Origin: Nocardia testacea NBRC 100365 | GTDB taxonomy: Bacteria > Actinomycetota > Actinomycetes > Mycobacteriales > Mycobacteriaceae | Reading direction: 5' to 3' | Length of the DNA: 64,000 nt | Assembly (NCBI RefSeq): GCF_000308775.1 | Contig: NZ_BAGJ01000170.1 | Coordinates: 46,284 to 110,283, forward strand | In this document: positions 26,553-34,730 of the stretch, in pieces | Layout: every line of letters begins with the position of its first letter | Numbering within the stretch: the first letter of the stretch is position 1 | Program-made: the position numbers and the translations under genes | The notes under the pieces: generated by a model | What the model saw: the letters and a program-made list of their open reading frames with translations, nothing else | Told to the model about the DNA's origin: nothing | The model's database searches: none

Positions 26553-27311
26553 CTACTGCTTCTCGGCGACGATCTGCCGCAGCAGCTCGAGCAACCGGGT
26601 CTCGATCGGCTCCTTGCGCAATCCGGCATCGCTCAGGATCCCCGAGCCGTTCTCCAATTCGAGGACGGCGAGCAGGATGTGCTCGGTACCGATGTAGTTG
26701 TGGCCGAGGCGCAGGGCTTCCCGGAAGGTCAGTTCCAGCGCTTTCTTCGCGTCGGCGCCGAAGGGGATGAGCCCGCTCATCTTACCGGCCGCGGTCGCGG
26801 CCTTGAGCGCCTCCGGTGCGGCCGTGGCGTCGCCGCCCACCGCGGTGAGCGCCGCGTTCGCGATATCCGCGAGGGTGACGCCCTGCTCCACGATCAACTG
26901 ACCGGCCAGGCCGTCGGCCTCACTGAGCAGGCCCAGGACCAGGTGGCCGAGGGAGATCTCGGCGCCACCGGTGATACTCGCGGCCTCCTGGGCCGCGACC
27001 ACGACCGTGCGGGCGCGCGGGGTGAACTTGCCGAAGCCGGCATTGGGGTCCATCTCGGCGGCGGGATCGCCCGCCGGTTTGGGCACGAAGCGTTTCTGGG
27101 CCGCCTGCTTGCTGACACCCATGCTCGCGCCGATCTCGGTCCACGAGGCGCCCGACCGGCGGGCCTGATCGACGAAATGACCGATCAGGTGATCGGCCAG
27201 CTCTCCGAGGTGACCGGCGGTGACCACCGCGTCGGCGAGTTGTTCCAGAGCGTTGTCGGGCCGGGCCTTCTTGATGACCTCGATGAGGTCGTCCAGACGT
27301 ACTGTAGTCAT
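26553..27311 (-). CDS. HTH/Clp N-terminal repeat protein
   Basis: A 252-residue protein combining a helix-turn-helix (SWTEIGASMGVSKQAAQKRF, about residues 56-75) with two Clp N-terminal repeats (about 92-165 and 180-245, including FTPRARTVVVAAQEAA and GADAKKALELTFREALRLGH, each ending near a GHLVLGLL or GTEHILLAVL helix). It has no ATPase domain, so it is not a Clp unfoldase; it may regulate transcription or act as an adaptor. Its start codon lies inside a 35-bp palindrome and its promoter contains a second copy, strongly suggesting autoregulation. It sits upstream of groEL2 in a proteostasis neighbourhood. Confidence 0.88.
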   Translation of the reverse strand: MTTVRLDDLIEVIKKARPDNALEQLADAVVTAGHLGELADHLIGHFVDQARRSGASWTEIGASMGVSKQAAQKRFVPKPAGDPAAEMDPNAGFGKFTPRARTVVVAAQEAASITGGAEISLGHLVLGLLSEADGLAGQLIVEQGVTLADIANAALTAVGGDATAAPEALKAATAAGKMSGLIPFGADAKKALELTFREALRLGHNYIGTEHILLAVLELENGSGILSDAGLRKEPIETRLLELLRQIVAEKQ

Positions 27312-27359
27312 GCGTCAACTATAGGTTGACGCATGACTATCGTCAACCGAGGGTTGACG
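27305..27359 (-). promoter_or_regulatory. Leaderless promoter with nested operator repeats
   Basis: TAGTCATGCGTCAAC (27305-27319) and GTTGACGCATGACTA (27325-27339) are perfect 15-bp arms around TATAG. A second repeat, CGTCAAC-N5-GTTGACG, is at 27341-27359. On the minus strand TTGACG and TATAGT are exactly 17 nt apart and the -10 is 6 nt before ATG. Both repeats share GTCAAC-N5-GTTGAC. Confidence 0.85.
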
Positions 27360-27370
27360 GCACCGAATCC

Positions 27371-28294
27371 TCAGTTCCGCCCACCGGGCCGGCGCAACCG
27401 CAACCGCGAATCACCGCGCAGTACCGGCCGCCGGATATCGGGGCGGCGCAGTACCGGCCGCCGGATCTCCGGCCGCCGCAGCACCGTCAGCCGGCGGTCG
27501 GCCCGGCGCTGCGCGCGGCGCTCGGCCGGTTTGTACTGCCAGGTTTCCGGCCGGGCGGCCACCCAGCGCCGCGAGTACCACGCGAAGGGGATATGGCCGA
27601 GATACAGCACGATCAGCACGAGCAGCAGCACGATGGGGTAGGTGATCAGCGCCGCCCCGGCCAGCGCGACCAGCACCAGCAGGCCGGCGGCGGCCTGCGG
27701 AGCGACCGACACAGACTTGAGTGCCAGCGTGGGAATGGTGCTCACGCACAGCGCCGCGGTGAAGACCGTCCAGGCCGCGACCACCGGGAAACTCGTCCAC
27801 CAGCCGTCGCCGAACTGCACGTAGACCGCGATCGGGGCCATCGCGATGAGCGCGCCGGCCGGCGCCGGGACCCCGACGAAGTACTCCCGCGCCCAATCGG
27901 GGCGGGTGTCGTCGTCGAGCAGGGTGTTGAACCGGGCCAGCCGCAGCACGATGCTCACCGCGAAGAGCAGCGCGATGATCCAGCCCGAGCCGCTGCTCTC
28001 CCCGTTGAACAGCACCACGTACAGCACCAGCGCCGGCGCCACCCCGAAGGAGATGGCATCGGAGAGGGAGTCCAGCTCGGCGCCGATCTTGGTGGTCGCC
28101 GACAGCAAGCGGGCCAGCCGGCCGTCGAGGGTGTCCAGCACCGCCGCCGCGCCGATCATGGCGAGCGCGATCTTCAGTTCCCCCTCCAGGCCGAACCGCA
28201 CCGCGGACAGTCCCGAGCACAGCGCCAGAATCGTGACGATACTGGGCAGGAGCCGGATCGATCGGCGCCGCCTGCCTTCGATGACCTGCTCCAT
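27371..28294 (-). CDS. pssA: CDP-diacylglycerol-serine O-phosphatidyltransferase
   Basis: A 307-residue integral membrane enzyme that makes phosphatidylserine from CDP-diacylglycerol and serine. The CDP-alcohol phosphotransferase motif is DGRLARLLSATTKIGAELDS, continuing LSD, with all conserved Asp/Gly/Arg positions. Several transmembrane helices follow (e.g. VVAAWTVFTAALCVSTIPTL). The start codon overlaps the psd stop (TGATG); a GTG one codon earlier is possible. The C-terminal tail of about 50 residues is Arg-rich with repeats of RRPxIRRPVL that are unusual for the family. Confidence 0.93.
   Translation of the reverse strand: MEQVIEGRRRRSIRLLPSIVTILALCSGLSAVRFGLEGELKIALAMIGAAAVLDTLDGRLARLLSATTKIGAELDSLSDAISFGVAPALVLYVVLFNGESSGSGWIIALLFAVSIVLRLARFNTLLDDDTRPDWAREYFVGVPAPAGALIAMAPIAVYVQFGDGWWTSFPVVAAWTVFTAALCVSTIPTLALKSVSVAPQAAAGLLVLVALAGAALITYPIVLLLVLIVLYLGHIPFAWYSRRWVAARPETWQYKPAERRAQRRADRRLTVLRRPEIRRPVLRRPDIRRPVLRGDSRLRLRRPGGRN
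27416..27490 (-). repeat. Tandem repeat encoding the PssA tail
   Basis: A 30-bp unit repeats about 2.5 times; GCGCAGTACCGGCCGCCGGA occurs at 27416-27435 and again at 27446-27465, with a degenerate third start near 27476. It encodes RRPxIRRPVL repeats. Confidence 0.75.
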
Positions 28295-29019
28295 CACGAG
28301 CCCGCCGACGGCAGGACCGCCAGTACCGTCTCCCCTCCGATCGTCCGCTGGCCGATGTTCACCAGCAGTTCGGTCCCCGCCGGGAAGTAGGTGTCCACGC
28401 GCGACCCGAACCGGATCAGGCCGTAGGTATCGCCGATGGTGATCCGGTCCCCCGCGGCGGCGTCGCAGACGATGCGCCGGGCCAGCAGGCCGGCGATCTG
28501 GACCACCACCACCTGCTGCCCGTCGGCGGTGTCGATCAGCATGCTGCTGCGTTCGTTGACCTCACTGGCATCGGCGAGGTCGGCGGATTTGAACTGCCCG
28601 CGCCGGTAGCGCACATCGCGCACCACACCCGAGACCGGCGTCCGCTGGACGTGCACGTCCAGGACCGACAGGAAGATGCTCACCCGGGGCAGCGGCTGAT
28701 CGCCGAGTCCCAGTTCGGGCGGTGGCGCGGCCGTGTCGACCAGGGCGACCTCACCGTCGGCGGGAGCGACCACCACACCGGGCCGATTCGGCGGGACGCG
28801 GTGCGGATGCCGGAAGAAAGCGGCGCTCGCCGCAGCCGCCGCGAGCGCGGTCCGGCGAACCCAGGGCCGGCTGCGGCCCAGGACGGCGACTCCCAGCGGA
28901 ACGGCCACGAAGGGCAATCCGGCCGGATGCATCGGCGGGATCGCACTGCGCACCAGATCGGCCAGATGGGCCGGGCCGGTGGTTTCCGGGGTGCCGGGCG
29001 GCGTGGGACGGCGTGCCAC
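28294..29019 (-). CDS. psd: Phosphatidylserine decarboxylase
   Basis: A 241-residue proenzyme that converts phosphatidylserine to phosphatidylethanolamine. The self-processing site is the Gly-Ser of LIRFGSRVD near the C-terminus; cleavage makes the pyruvoyl cofactor on the alpha chain. A membrane-associated hydrophobic stretch lies near residues 30-60, and RVSIFLSVLDVHVQRTPVSG is typical of the family. The GTG at 29019 follows AGAGGA. It is co-translated with pssA (1-nt overlap), giving a complete PE branch. Confidence 0.93.
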   Translation of the reverse strand: MARRPTPPGTPETTGPAHLADLVRSAIPPMHPAGLPFVAVPLGVAVLGRSRPWVRRTALAAAAASAAFFRHPHRVPPNRPGVVVAPADGEVALVDTAAPPPELGLGDQPLPRVSIFLSVLDVHVQRTPVSGVVRDVRYRRGQFKSADLADASEVNERSSMLIDTADGQQVVVVQIAGLLARRIVCDAAAGDRITIGDTYGLIRFGSRVDTYFPAGTELLVNIGQRTIGGETVLAVLPSAGS

Positions 29020-29161
29020 TGATTCCTCTTTCGTACTCGGTTCATCGGCGCGGACTCTCGGGTGGCGACCGGTCACCGCGCACGGGCCGGCCGAACCTGT
29101 CGGCGCAAGCGTTCACACCTTACGCCGAACAGGCCGGTGGCACCGGGTGTCGAACCGAGGG

Positions 29162-29422
29162 CTACCTCCGTACGACCAGCTTCACCAGGAACAGGAGGAT
29201 GACGGCGCCGGCCAGGCAGGTGAAGAAGCTGAACCACCAGCCCGCGCTCTCCACGTCGACACCGAATGCCGCCAGGAGGAAGCCGCCGATGAGGCCGCCG
29301 ACGATACCTACCACGATATTGAGCAGAATGCCCTGCTGGGCGTCGGTTTTCATGATCTTACTGGCGATCCAGCCGGCGATACCGCCGATGATGATCCAGC
29401 CGATGATGCCGAGTCCGAGCAT
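29162..29422 (-). CDS. GlsB/YeaQ/YmgE family membrane protein
   Basis: An 86-residue protein with three transmembrane helices, beginning LGIIGWIIIGGIAGWIASKI and containing the diagnostic NIVVGIVGGLIGGFLL. Members are general-stress or transglycosylase-associated small membrane proteins. Length is normal. Confidence 0.9.
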   Translation of the reverse strand: MLGLGIIGWIIIGGIAGWIASKIMKTDAQQGILLNIVVGIVGGLIGGFLLAAFGVDVESAGWWFSFFTCLAGAVILLFLVKLVVRR

Positions 29423-29555
29423 GAGTTTTTCCTCGCTTGTTCTCCGGGTACACGGCCGCGGCCGCGGGCGTGTATCGCCGCAATACCCGGAGTCGATCTC
29501 TGTAACCCCGGCGAATATCGAATATGCGATGCCGTCGCACGGACTTGGAGATAAT

Positions 29556-29570
29556 ATGAGGGTGCCTCAT
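29556..29570 (+). promoter_or_regulatory. Inverted repeat upstream of fabH
   Basis: ATGAGG-GTG-CCTCAT is a perfect 6-bp palindrome directly after a TAATAT -10-like element (29552-29557), about 110 nt upstream of the fabH-like start. It may be an operator at the transcription start. Confidence 0.4.
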
Positions 29571-29681
29571 GTCTCCGGATTGCCCGGTGACCGCGTCCAC
29601 GCGGCCGGCGGGTGAGGAATCCACATCGAAATCGGGTCCACCCTCGCGGCGGCCCAGCCGCAGGTACATAGGAGAAGCACC

Positions 29682-30728
29682 ATGGCTACTCAGATCGCCC
29701 AGACGACCGGGGCCCAGCACACCGCGATCCTGGGGCTGGGCGTCTACCGCCCGGCGCGAGTCGTGACCAACGACGAAGTAGCCGGACCGATCGATTCCAG
29801 CGACGAGTGGATCCGAACCCGGTCGGGCATCCGCACCCGCCGTTTCGCCGACGACACCGAGACCATCCATTCGATGAGCGTGGCCGCCTGTCGCGGCGCC
29901 CTGGACTCGGCCGGTATCGCCGCCGATCAGGTCGACTGCGTAATCGTCGCGACCTCGACCCACCTGCTCCTGACGCCGGCCGCCGCACCGCGGATCGCCA
30001 CCGAACTCGGCACCGGCGGCGCCGCGGCCTTCGATATCTCGGCCGGCTGCGCCGGGTTCTGCCACGGCCTGGCCATGGCCTCGGATCTGGTCCGCGCGGG
30101 CACCGCCTCGCATGTGCTGGTCATCGGGGTGGAAAAACTCAGCGACACCGTCAACCCGGCCGACCGCGGTACCGCGTTCCTGTTCGCCGACGGCGCGGGC
30201 GCCGTGGTGGTGGGCGCGGCCGAGGAACAGGGCATCGGGCCGACCGTCTGGGGCTCCGACGGCACCCAGCACCGGGTCATCCGCCAGGACAAGGATTGGG
30301 TCGAGTTCTTCGCCGAGATCGAGGAGAAGGGCACCGACGCCGTCCGCCCGTATCTGGCCATGGAGGGCACCGCGGTGTTCCGGTGGGCGGCGCACTCCCT
30401 GGAGAAGGTCTGCCGCGATGCCATCGACCGCGCCGGCCTGTCCACCGACGACCTGGACGCCATGATCCCGCACCAGGCCAACGGCCGGATCATCGAGATC
30501 ATGGCGCGGGTGCTGAAACTGCCGGAGAACTGCGCGCTGGCCAACGATATCGAGGAGGCGGGCAACACATCGGCGGCCTCGATCCCGCTGGCGATGGAGA
30601 ATCTGTTGCGCACGGGGCAGTCCAAGCCCGGCGACACCGCGCTGCTCATCGCCTTCGGCGCCGGACTCTCCTACGCCGCCCAGGTCGTGAACCTGCCGGA
30701 GTTCAGCGCGCCTCGACCGCTGTCCTGA
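29682..30728 (+). CDS. Beta-ketoacyl-ACP synthase III (FabH-like)
   Basis: A 348-residue condensing enzyme that joins an acyl-CoA to malonyl-ACP to start fatty-acid-type chains. The triad is complete: Cys in SAGCAGF (near 122), His in IPHQAN (near 263) and Asn in EAGNTSAAS (near 294). The CoA-binding WIRTRSGIRTRRFA motif is present. AGGAGAAGCACC precedes the ATG. It may be the housekeeping FabH or a paralogue for a special starter unit. Its 3' end overlaps the convergent SRPBCC gene by 26 bp. Confidence 0.92.
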   Translation: MATQIAQTTGAQHTAILGLGVYRPARVVTNDEVAGPIDSSDEWIRTRSGIRTRRFADDTETIHSMSVAACRGALDSAGIAADQVDCVIVATSTHLLLTPAAAPRIATELGTGGAAAFDISAGCAGFCHGLAMASDLVRAGTASHVLVIGVEKLSDTVNPADRGTAFLFADGAGAVVVGAAEEQGIGPTVWGSDGTQHRVIRQDKDWVEFFAEIEEKGTDAVRPYLAMEGTAVFRWAAHSLEKVCRDAIDRAGLSTDDLDAMIPHQANGRIIEIMARVLKLPENCALANDIEEAGNTSAASIPLAMENLLRTGQSKPGDTALLIAFGAGLSYAAQVVNLPEFSAPRPLS

Positions 30729-31221
30729 TCTTCGCCAGCGATTCGTTCATCCCGGCCACCAGGTTCTCCTCGAACGCCGCTTCCCCACCGAGTACCGCAT
30801 CGATGAGGGTCCGCGATACCCAGGTGGTGCCGTTGGGGACATCCCGGCGTTCGACGAGCCGGGTCCCGTTCTCGGTGGGCTCGAGCGTGTAGGTCCACAC
30901 CGTCCGGTTCTGGGTCACCCGGAAGGCCAGCGCACTGTTCTTCTCGTAGCGCAGGATGCGCGAGGTGGTCGGCCAGAACTTCCATCCGTCCCGGTTGAGA
31001 TTGACCGTCAGCGTGCCCGCTCTCGGCTTACCGATCGGAATCATCCGGACACACTGCGGGCTGAACTCCGGCATCCGGCTCGGGTCGGCGAGCACCGCCC
31101 AGACCCGCTCCGGCGGCGCGGCGATATCGATGCTGACTTCCAGGTTCTTCGGCAACACTGCCTCCGGGTAGGTGAAACTCCAAGTATCAGAAAGAGTAGC
31201 GGTTGGCGACGGGTCGGTCAC
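30703..31221 (-). CDS. SRPBCC family (polyketide cyclase-like) protein
   Basis: A 172-residue helix-grip protein starting VTDPSPTATLSDTWSFTYPE. The core AAPPERVWAVLADPSRMPEF and the C-terminal helix (AAFEENLVAGMNESLAKIRT) are typical of the START/Polyketide_cyc2 group, which bind lipids or aromatic compounds. The GTG start follows GGGGAAAAT. The gene converges on and overlaps fabH by 26 bp. A link with fatty-acid or polyketide metabolism is possible by position only. Confidence 0.85.
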   Translation of the reverse strand: MTDPSPTATLSDTWSFTYPEAVLPKNLEVSIDIAAPPERVWAVLADPSRMPEFSPQCVRMIPIGKPRAGTLTVNLNRDGWKFWPTTSRILRYEKNSALAFRVTQNRTVWTYTLEPTENGTRLVERRDVPNGTTWVSRTLIDAVLGGEAAFEENLVAGMNESLAKIRTAVEAR

Positions 31222-31354
31222 ATTTTCCCCTGCCGTGTATCGATATCACCGATCCGCACGCAGAATCGATAGCGGGACCCCATCGGTTGCCGGACAACCA
31301 CCGCCAGCAAGTCGCGTCGCCAGCAAACACACAGCTACCGTGAGGTGATGGGTC

Positions 31355-31516
31355 GTGAACTTTCGCTCGCTACTGCGCCGCCAGACCATCGAGGGACTGC
31401 CGCAACTCCCGGCACTCGAACCCGATGACCCCTCCGCAAACGCCAGGATCGACGAACGGCTGGAACGTCTGCTGACCCCCACCGAACTGGATATGGTCCT
31501 GCACCACCGAGTCTGA
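31355..31516 (+). CDS. Small 53-residue protein of unknown function
   Basis: A GTG at 31355, 9 nt after GAGGTGA, opens a 53-residue frame beginning VNFRSLLRRQTIEGLPQLPA and ending MVLHHRV. The C-terminal half (IDERLERLLTPTELDMVLHH) is an amphipathic helix with normal GC-rich codon use. No family is recognised. The alternative ATG at 31348 is in another frame and yields Thr/Pro-rich sequence. Confidence 0.5.
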   Translation: MNFRSLLRRQTIEGLPQLPALEPDDPSANARIDERLERLLTPTELDMVLHHRV

Positions 31517-31622
31517 CCCCGGCGTCCGGAGCCCCGGCTGCGGCCGGGGCCGCCGCGCGCCACCCGGTACGCTGCTGGTCGCGCCGGAGGCTCCGGCGTG
31601 ACCGACCACCGGGGAATGCGTT

Positions 31623-32087
31623 ATGAAGCGAATCTCAACTGTTGTGCTCGCCGCTGCCGCCGCCGCGGCGCTGGCGCTTTCGGGCTGCTCCTCCGACGAA
31701 GAACCGGCCGAAGCGTCGGGCCTGCGCAAGAACACCGCGACCGCGCAGACGGCGCCGCGGACCGAATCCGACGCCGGCGCCGAGACCCCCGCCCCCGGCG
31801 CGGAACAGTCCCCCGCGCAGTCGCCGGAAACCACCGCGACCGAGGACGATTCCAGCGGGGACGCCCCCGTCTCCGGCCGCCCCTCCGACACCACCTGCGG
31901 CCAGTTCGCGCAGCTCGACGAACCGCAGCAGCAACAACTCATCGGCCAGATCCTCGCCGAGAATCCCGACAGCGCGTTCGTGAGCAACCCCAATGCCGCG
32001 CTCGGCACCGCCAAACTGGTGTGCAACTCCGAGAAACTGGCCGATCAGAAGGTCGCCGTGGTCGCGGGGATCGTCGTCAACGGGTGA
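31623..32087 (+). CDS. Small secreted lipoprotein
   Basis: A 154-residue protein with a clear lipoprotein signal peptide (MKRISTVVLAAAAAAALALS, lipobox LSGC, Cys near 22). A Thr/Pro/Glu-rich linker of about 60 residues follows, then a compact domain of about 65 residues with two cysteines (TTCGQFAQL, LVCNSEKL). It is anchored outside the membrane. No known domain is recognised. Confidence 0.8.
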   Translation: MKRISTVVLAAAAAAALALSGCSSDEEPAEASGLRKNTATAQTAPRTESDAGAETPAPGAEQSPAQSPETTATEDDSSGDAPVSGRPSDTTCGQFAQLDEPQQQQLIGQILAENPDSAFVSNPNAALGTAKLVCNSEKLADQKVAVVAGIVVNG

Positions 32088-32316
32088 CGGAGGAGTGCGG
32101 CCGGCCGCGGCCGCACACTTTCGGCTACCGGCCACCGAGATCGCGTCGTTGCCGAGGACGAGGCCGGCGGTAGCACCGCCGGAATCGATCGTGATGTGAT
32201 GCGGCGGAACCGCGATCGACGCCGGCGGCGACCGTGGTCCGGCCGAGTAGGCGATTCCCGGACCCGGTCACCGGGCCCGTGCCCCACGTTCCCCGGAAGC
32301 GGCGCAGAATGGCACG

Positions 32317-34569
32317 GTGGCTGAGTTGGCGTTGACCGTCCGTCTGAATCCCTCCGCCGCCGACGCCCGGCGCGGGGTCGTCCGGCTGCATCCCGAAGCG
32401 CTCGCCGCCCTCGGGTTACGCGAATGGGATGGAGTGTCACTGGTCGGCGCCCGTCGTACCGCGGCCGTGGTGGGCCATGCCCCGGCGGGGACTCCGGCCG
32501 GTACCGCGCTCCTCGACGATGTGACCCTGTCCAATGCCGGCCTGCGGGAGAACGCGGGGGTGGTGGTGTCGCCGGCCGTGGTGTACGGCGCCCGTCGCAT
32601 CACCGTGAGCGGATCCCGGCAGGCCACCCGGTCCATTCCGGCGGCCACGCTGCGCCAGGCGCTGCTCGGCAAGGTGGTGACCGTGGGCGACACGGTGTCC
32701 CTGCTACCCCGGGAGCTGGGCCCGGATATTCCGTCGTCGGTGGCGAGTCAGGCGTTGTCGCGGGCATTCGGGATCGCCTGGACCTCCGAACTGCTCACCG
32801 TCGTCACCACCGATCCGGCCGGTGCGCCGGTGAGTGTGCAACCCAACACCGCGGTCGAGTGGACGGCGGGAGTGGCCATCGGGGACGAACCGGCTCCGCT
32901 GCGGGTGAACGAACATCCCGGTCCGGAACAGCTGCTGTCGCCGAGCCACCCCGAGACGATGACGAGCCGCGAACTGCCCGGGTCGGTGCCGGTCGCGCCG
33001 GCACCGCCGCCCGAACTGAAGGTGGAGGATCTCGCCGGGGTACAGCAGCAGGCGGCGAAGCTGACCGAATGGCTGAGCCTGGCACTGGACGAACCCGAAT
33101 TGCTGAAGGCGCTGGGCGCGACCCCGCGTCTGGGTGTGCTCATCACCGGCCCGGCCGGAGTGGGAAAGACCACGCTGGCCAGGGCGGTCGTGGCGCCGCG
33201 CCGGATCGTGGAACTGGACGGGCCGTCGGTGGGCGCCGCGGAGAGCGGGGCCCGGTTGCGCGCGGTCGCCGCCGCGGCCGCCGCCGTGGGCTCGGGCCGG
33301 GGTGGGGTGCTGCTCATCACCGATATCGATGCGCTGCTGCCCGAACCGGCCGAACCGGTCGCGACGCTGATCCTGGACCAATTGCGGGCGGCGCTGGCCG
33401 AACCGTGTGTGGCGCTGCTGGCGACCACCGCGCATCCGATGGCGATCGACCGGAGGTTGCGGGCCCCCGACCTGTGCGACCGGGAAGTGGCGCTGGCACT
33501 GCCCACCGCCGGGTTGCGCCGGGCGTTGCTCGAGCAGCTGCTGCGCAAGGTGCCCACCGGCGAACTGCGACTGGACGAGATCGCCTCGTCCGCACCGGGT
33601 TTCGTGGTCGCCGATCTCGCCGCGCTGTGCCGGGAGGCGGCCCTGCGAGCGGCCGCGCGGGCGAGCCGGGACGGCACCGAACCACTGCTCGAACAAGCGG
33701 ACCTCCGCGGCGCCCTGGAGGTCATCCGGCCGCTGTCGCGTTCGGGTACCGAGGAATTGGCGATCGGCAGTCTCGGTCTCGACGATGTGGGCGATATGGC
33801 CGAGACCAAACAGGCGCTGACCGAATCGGTGCTCTGGCCGCTGCGCCACCCCGATTCGTTCGCGCGGCTCGGTATCGAACCGCCCCGCGGGGTGCTGCTG
33901 TACGGCCCGCCGGGGTGCGGGAAGACCTTCCTGGTGCGGGCGCTGGCGGGTAGCGGCCAGTTGAGCGTCCACACCGTCAAGGGCGCGGAGCTGATGGACA
34001 AATGGGTGGGCTCCTCCGAGCGCGCGGTGCGCGAGCTGTTCCAGCGGGCCCGGGACTCGGCGCCCTCGCTGATCTTCCTGGACGAGGTGGACGCCCTGGC
34101 GCCGCGCCGCGGACAGAGCTCCGATTCCGGCGTCGCCGACCGGGTGGTGGCGGCGCTGCTCACCGAGCTGGACGGTGTGGAGCCGCTGCGCGACGTGGTG
34201 GTCGTGGGCGCGACCAACCGGCCGGAACTGATCGATCCGGCCCTGCTTCGACCGGGCCGGCTCGAACGACTCGTATTCGTGCCCCCGCCGGATGCCGAGG
34301 CCCGGGCCGCCATTCTGCGCACGACCGGCCGCGCGGTCCCGCTGGCGGAGTCGGTGGACCTGGACCGGCTCGCGGCCGAGTTGGACGGCTTCTCCGCCGC
34401 GGACTGCGCGGCACTGCTGCGCGAGGCGGCGCTGGCGGCCATGCGCCGCGATGTGGATGCCGCGGATGTGACGGCCGCGGATATCGCCGCCGCCCGGCGC
34501 GCGGTACGCCCCTCGCTGGACCCCGGACAGGTGGAGTCGCTGCGCCGGTACGCGGAGTCGCGCCGCTGA
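32317..34569 (+). CDS. Cdc48/p97-like AAA+ ATPase
   Basis: A 750-residue protein with an N-terminal double-psi-barrel-like domain (LTVRLNPSAADARRGVVRL) and two AAA+ modules. D1 has Walker A GPAGVGKTT (near 279) and a degenerate Walker B. D2 has GPPGCGKTF (near 530), Walker B LIFLDEVDALAPRRG (near 586) and the arginine-finger region DPALLRPGRLERLVFVP. It resembles actinobacterial Cdc48 homologues (from memory, Rv0435c), which remodel protein complexes. D1 probably has weak or regulatory ATPase activity. It precedes the Mrp operon by about 160 bp. Confidence 0.9.
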   Translation: MAELALTVRLNPSAADARRGVVRLHPEALAALGLREWDGVSLVGARRTAAVVGHAPAGTPAGTALLDDVTLSNAGLRENAGVVVSPAVVYGARRITVSGSRQATRSIPAATLRQALLGKVVTVGDTVSLLPRELGPDIPSSVASQALSRAFGIAWTSELLTVVTTDPAGAPVSVQPNTAVEWTAGVAIGDEPAPLRVNEHPGPEQLLSPSHPETMTSRELPGSVPVAPAPPPELKVEDLAGVQQQAAKLTEWLSLALDEPELLKALGATPRLGVLITGPAGVGKTTLARAVVAPRRIVELDGPSVGAAESGARLRAVAAAAAAVGSGRGGVLLITDIDALLPEPAEPVATLILDQLRAALAEPCVALLATTAHPMAIDRRLRAPDLCDREVALALPTAGLRRALLEQLLRKVPTGELRLDEIASSAPGFVVADLAALCREAALRAAARASRDGTEPLLEQADLRGALEVIRPLSRSGTEELAIGSLGLDDVGDMAETKQALTESVLWPLRHPDSFARLGIEPPRGVLLYGPPGCGKTFLVRALAGSGQLSVHTVKGAELMDKWVGSSERAVRELFQRARDSAPSLIFLDEVDALAPRRGQSSDSGVADRVVAALLTELDGVEPLRDVVVVGATNRPELIDPALLRPGRLERLVFVPPPDAEARAAILRTTGRAVPLAESVDLDRLAAELDGFSAADCAALLREAALAAMRRDVDAADVTAADIAAARRAVRPSLDPGQVESLRRYAESRR

Positions 34570-34730
34570 CCCGTTCCCGTTCTGTCCGTTATGCCTGACC
34601 TGGTGAAATCGTTGCCAAAGGGTAGCCGGATACGGGTGCGCATCTCTGAATCTGTACGATTGTCCCAGTTCGTGCTCGCATATGATGAGCGCGCAATACC
34701 CCGCCGCCCCTATCTCGACGGAGGTAACGC

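Noticed and set aside
26553..27311. ClpC or ClpB unfoldase
   Set aside because: Only Clp N-terminal repeats and an HTH are present; no Walker motifs.
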